From Marisediminicola senii (lineage in GTDB: Bacteria > Actinomycetota > Actinomycetes > Actinomycetales > Microbacteriaceae), in the NCBI RefSeq assembly GCF_011057645.1, contig NZ_JAALGE010000005.1:1-64000 (forward strand): 64,000 nucleotides of DNA. Reading direction: 5' to 3'. Below, in pieces: positions 60,893 through 64,000 of the stretch. The first letter of the stretch is position 1; each line of letters starts with the position of its first letter. Made by a program: the position numbers and the translations under genes. A model generated the notes under the pieces. That model saw nothing but the letters and a program-made list of their open reading frames with translations. It ran no database searches and was not told the DNA's origin.

Positions 60893-62623
60893 ATGGGGGA
60901 AACACAGGAAGACGGCGAGTCGGCGCGCCCGCGCACCGATCGAATAGACAGGTCGGTGGCGCAGAGCCAGCTGTTCACGTCCGCGGGGGTGTTGATCCTC
61001 GCCGTGATGGCATCGTTCGTCAGCCCGTCGGCGTTCTACGATCCGTTCTTCGTCGCCGGGATCGGACTGGTGGCGGTGGTCACCGTATTAGCCCTTCAGG
61101 TTCGCTGGGCATCCCTTCCCAGTCGGTGGGTCGTGGTCCTGCCACTGCTCGACATCATTGCCCTCGCCGGTATGCGCGAGGGTGCTCCTATCCTGCAGGT
61201 CGGGCTCTTCCTCACGTTTCCCGTCATTTGGATGTCGCGTCATTTCGGGCTGTGGGGGGCCGTTTCGAGTGTCTCGATGTCGACCGCGCTGATCTGGGTC
61301 ACGACGTTCGTTCGCGGTGATGCCGTTGAGGCGTCGGGAATTCCGTCGCTCGTGCTTCTTCCGCTTGCCCTGAGCTTCATCGCTACCACGACCTTCGTGA
61401 CCGTGCGTCGCACCAACGGACAGCGCAACCTGCTGCGCCAGCAGGCGACCATCATCGAGGCAGCGCTCGATTCCGCACGTCGTCAGGAGCGGCTGCTCGA
61501 CGGCGTGCTGAATGCGGTGACGTTCGGCGTGCTGTCGTTCGACCGTCCCGGCAGCATCACCATGATGAACGACTCCCTTCGCGAGTCCCTGCGAGAGTTC
61601 GGAGGCGCGGAGGGTGACTACAAGCATGCCGTGGTCTACCAGGAGGATCGAATCACGCCGCACGCGCAGAACACCCGGCCACTCGCGCGGGCTTTCGCTG
61701 GCCAGGAATTCGAGAATATGGTCATCTGGATCGGCGATCTGGGATCGAAGCGTGCCGCCCTGTCAGTGACCGCGCGTCGTTTCTCCGCCCCGGATGGTAC
61801 TGCCGATGGCGGCGTCGTCGTCATGCGCGACGTCACGGCCGAACTCGAGGCGATCAAGGCCCGCGATGACCTCGTCGCATCGGTCTCCCACGAATTGCGC
61901 ACGCCCCTGACATCGACCCTCGGGTACCTGGAACTCGTGCTCGACGACGACGAACTCGATGAAGGCACCCGCAGCATGGTCGATGTCGCTCTGCGTAACT
62001 CCAAACGACTGCTCACCATCGTCAACGACGTGCTGCGCGCCGCAAGCGACGCCGACACGCAGCTGCCGATGACCATCACCGACTGCGATATCGCCGGAAT
62101 CATCGATGAGGCCGTCAATGACCTCAGGGACGTCGCATCACGACGGGGCATCACCATTGCGGCGAACCTCCCCGTCACCGCAATCACGCTGGCCGATCCA
62201 CTGCGCATCCGTCAGGTCATCGACAACCTGATGACCAACGCCATCAAGTACAACCGGCCCGATGGCACCATCGAGGTGCTCATGACCGTCGACGACCGCC
62301 ACATCGCCGTAAGCGTCACGGATACCGGTCTCGGCATCTCCGACGAGGAGGCGGCGAAGCTATTCGAGCGCTTCTACCGCACGGAGTCGGCGAAACAGTC
62401 CAGCGCACTGGGCGCCGGGCTTGGCCTCAACATCACGAAGGACATCATGGTTCGACACGGGGGCGACCTGCGGCTCGAGAGCACGCAGGGCGTCGGCAGC
62501 ACCTTCACCATCACGCTCCCATCGATGGGCTCCGGATCCGCGGTTACCACCGTGGCCGGGGTCGGCTCCGCGACAGTGACCACCACCACGACGACCACGA
62601 CCACCACCACGACCGCCGGATGA
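60893..62623 (+). CDS. Membrane sensor histidine kinase with poly-Thr C-terminus
   Basis: The 576-aa protein has six transmembrane helices (about 25-175), a short helical linker, a PAS-like region (about 200-315), a HisKA domain with phospho-His333 in SVSHELRTPLTS, and a HATPase domain with NLMTNAIKYN, DTGLGISD and GAGLGLNI. It ends in a run of 12 Thr codons (ACC/ACG) followed by Ala-Gly. No response regulator is adjacent, so it is an orphan kinase. The frame opens upstream at a GTG (60866), but ATG 60893 has the TATCCT box. The next gene overlaps its stop. Confidence 0.9.
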   Translation: MGETQEDGESARPRTDRIDRSVAQSQLFTSAGVLILAVMASFVSPSAFYDPFFVAGIGLVAVVTVLALQVRWASLPSRWVVVLPLLDIIALAGMREGAPILQVGLFLTFPVIWMSRHFGLWGAVSSVSMSTALIWVTTFVRGDAVEASGIPSLVLLPLALSFIATTTFVTVRRTNGQRNLLRQQATIIEAALDSARRQERLLDGVLNAVTFGVLSFDRPGSITMMNDSLRESLREFGGAEGDYKHAVVYQEDRITPHAQNTRPLARAFAGQEFENMVIWIGDLGSKRAALSVTARRFSAPDGTADGGVVVMRDVTAELEAIKARDDLVASVSHELRTPLTSTLGYLELVLDDDELDEGTRSMVDVALRNSKRLLTIVNDVLRAASDADTQLPMTITDCDIAGIIDEAVNDLRDVASRRGITIAANLPVTAITLADPLRIRQVIDNLMTNAIKYNRPDGTIEVLMTVDDRHIAVSVTDTGLGISDEEAAKLFERFYRTESAKQSSALGAGLGLNITKDIMVRHGGDLRLESTQGVGSTFTITLPSMGSGSAVTTVAGVGSATVTTTTTTTTTTTTAG

Positions 62624-63801
62624 CCGTCGTGGACATCGACCTGCCGACACTACTCGCGGCGAACGGCGCGATCGTCACTATCTCGGGGGTGGCATTCATC
62701 CTCGCCACCGTGCTCGGTCGGAATGACGCGATCGGCAGGGCGTGGAGTATCGCGTTCCTCGCCGGCATCGTCACGACCGCCTGTTACGCGATCTGGGGCT
62801 ACCTCGGCGAGGACTGGTGGGCGGCGGCCATCGGGAACGGCGCCATTGTGCTGGCCATAGGCATGATGTGGAGCGGATGTCGCCTGTGCAACGGACGCAC
62901 GTCCCTGTCGGCGGTGAGCCTCGCCCTCAGTGCAGTCACCACGCTCGCTGTGCTGGTCGACGGGCCGACCGGAGGCGAATGGGCGGGTGCGGTGACGATG
63001 TTCTCCTGTGTCTCGATCTTCGGCGCACTCGCGGGTGCAGAGACCCTGCGCGGTGCCATGAGGCGTAACCAGCACGCCCGCGTGCTCACCGTCGTCTTCT
63101 GGATCGTCGCTGTCTTCTATCTGGCGCGGACCGTCGTGTTCATCGCCGCGGGGGAGGACAGCGACCTCTTCGATGACTGGTTCGGTACCGTCATCACCAC
63201 GATCGTGACCATACTTCTGGTCATCGTGGCATCGATCTCGATGTCGGTGATCCAGGGCGAGCGCATCGGGTCGAAGTACCGCAAGCACTCGGCCGAGTCG
63301 CCCGCGCGGGACGGAATCCTGCCCATGTCGGAGTTCACGGCGTGTGCAGAAGACTGGATTCTCCGCGCGGAGCGGCAGCAGGTACCCCTCGCGCTCGTGC
63401 TGCTCGAGGTGGAGAACCTCGAGGACATCAACATCGCCTATGGTCGGGACCGCGGAGACGAGGTCATCCGTGAGGTCGGGCGGGTCACGAGCTTCTCGGT
63501 GCCGCCGGCCACACTCATCGGGCAGTTCGACTCGCACCGGTTCGCCGTGCTCACCACCGCATCGGGCGACCGCGAGGCGGCGGCAATCGCTGAACGGCTG
63601 CACGATGCGCTCGTCGAGACCGCTCTGCCCCAGGCGGACTTCATCCGTGCGCTCGCGAGCTATGGAGTGGCGAACACCGATACCAGCGGGTACGTGTTCG
63701 CCCCGCTGCTCGCTGCGGCGAATCATGCCCTTGCGCAAGCCACGCTGAGCGGCGCGGGGTCCGTCTCCGCCGCGCCGTCGTCGACGGGCACCGCAGCCTG
63801 A
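62620..63801 (+). CDS. Membrane protein with degenerate GGDEF-like domain
   Basis: The 393-aa protein has seven hydrophobic segments (about 5-215) and a C-terminal domain (about 235-375) that follows the GGDEF fold, with LEDINIAYGRDRGDEVIREVGR and a FAVLTT strand. The signature position reads Asp-Ser-His-Arg-Phe (304-308) instead of GGDEF, so cyclase activity is very unlikely. It may bind nucleotide or act as a partner. The ATG overlaps the kinase stop as ATGA, so the two are made together. Function unknown. Confidence 0.75.
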   Translation: MTVVDIDLPTLLAANGAIVTISGVAFILATVLGRNDAIGRAWSIAFLAGIVTTACYAIWGYLGEDWWAAAIGNGAIVLAIGMMWSGCRLCNGRTSLSAVSLALSAVTTLAVLVDGPTGGEWAGAVTMFSCVSIFGALAGAETLRGAMRRNQHARVLTVVFWIVAVFYLARTVVFIAAGEDSDLFDDWFGTVITTIVTILLVIVASISMSVIQGERIGSKYRKHSAESPARDGILPMSEFTACAEDWILRAERQQVPLALVLLEVENLEDINIAYGRDRGDEVIREVGRVTSFSVPPATLIGQFDSHRFAVLTTASGDREAAAIAERLHDALVETALPQADFIRALASYGVANTDTSGYVFAPLLAAANHALAQATLSGAGSVSAAPSSTGTAA

Positions 63802-63822
63802 TCGCGCTGTCGTACCGGCGCG

Positions 63823-64000
63823 CTACTTCGTGCGGCGGCCTGCCGTGTTGACTCCGAACCAGGCGAGGCGGATGAATCCCGCCGCGAGCAGCGCCTTGAC
63901 GATGCCGCCCACGATGAACGGGTAGAGACCGGACTGCAGCGTCTGCTCGAGGGTGAGGCCGAGGCTCCAGGCGAGCCAGGGGAGCCCGAACGCGAAGGTC
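63823..64000 (-). CDS. bioY: Biotin transporter BioY, C-terminal end (partial)
   Basis: Only the last 58 codons are present; the gene runs out of the window. They read GLPWLAWSLGLTLEQTLQSG, then LYPFIVGGIVKALLAAG and a basic RRTK end, matching the last helices of BioY (LYPFIPGD.IKA...AAG). BioY is the substrate-binding component of an ECF-type biotin uptake system. It is convergent with the GGDEF-like gene. Confidence 0.8.
   Translation of the reverse strand, partial: TFAFGLPWLAWSLGLTLEQTLQSGLYPFIVGGIVKALLAAGFIRLAWFGVNTAGRRTK

Overview
The window is high-GC DNA from an actinobacterium, most likely a member of the Microbacteriaceae. The evidence is gene content (WhiA, RbpA, OpcA, an ANTAR response regulator of the PdtaR type, long-form HisG, MnSOD), actinobacterial gene order, many GTG starts, and many genes that appear to be leaderless with a TANNNT box about 6 nt before the start codon. 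It is almost entirely chromosomal core. I see no prophage, insertion sequence, CRISPR array or rRNA, and only one tRNA (Leu-CAA, minus strand).

Layout. 1-2779: end of fmt, rsmB, rpe, then a small FKBP isomerase whose promoter and start codon lie in a 62-bp tandem repeat. 2909-10609: histidine genes (hisE, hisG, hisF, hisI) running by an ATGA overlap into tryptophan genes (trpE, a Trp-associated membrane protein, an HGxxPAAW small membrane protein, trpC, trpB, trpA). 10708-19385: lgt, glutamate synthase gltB/gltD, pyruvate kinase. 19503-21490: DedA-family protein, tRNA-Leu, PdtaR-like regulator, hotdog thioesterase. 21587-28585: polA, an HPr protein overlapping a DUF885 peptidase-like gene, and acs on the minus strand. 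28822-31681: rpsA, DUF4126, coaE.

31759-40825 holds the excision-repair set uvrB, uvrA, uvrC followed by rapZ and whiA. uvrB and uvrA (and, more weakly, polA) carry upstream elements matching the RecA-independent, PafBC-type DNA-damage promoter. 40967-54037 is a carbon block: sodA, then gap-pgk-tpiA with secG and rbpA on plus, facing a minus-strand run tkt-tal-pgi-zwf-opcA-pgl (pentose phosphate pathway plus its G6P entry). 54364-56425: heme O synthase ctaB and, convergent, heme A synthase ctaA. 56671-60809: Fe-S assembly operon sufB, sufD, a Rieske ferredoxin, sufC and a SufT-like protein, without sufS or sufU. 60893-63801: a membrane histidine kinase with a poly-threonine tail, translationally coupled to a membrane protein with a GGDEF-like domain whose signature is destroyed. 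The window ends inside bioY on minus.

The most interesting signals are the uvrB/uvrA damage-type promoters, the tripled promoter/start of the FKBP gene, the histidine kinase-degenerate GGDEF pair, and several intergenic tandem duplications. No clearly new multi-gene system is visible.
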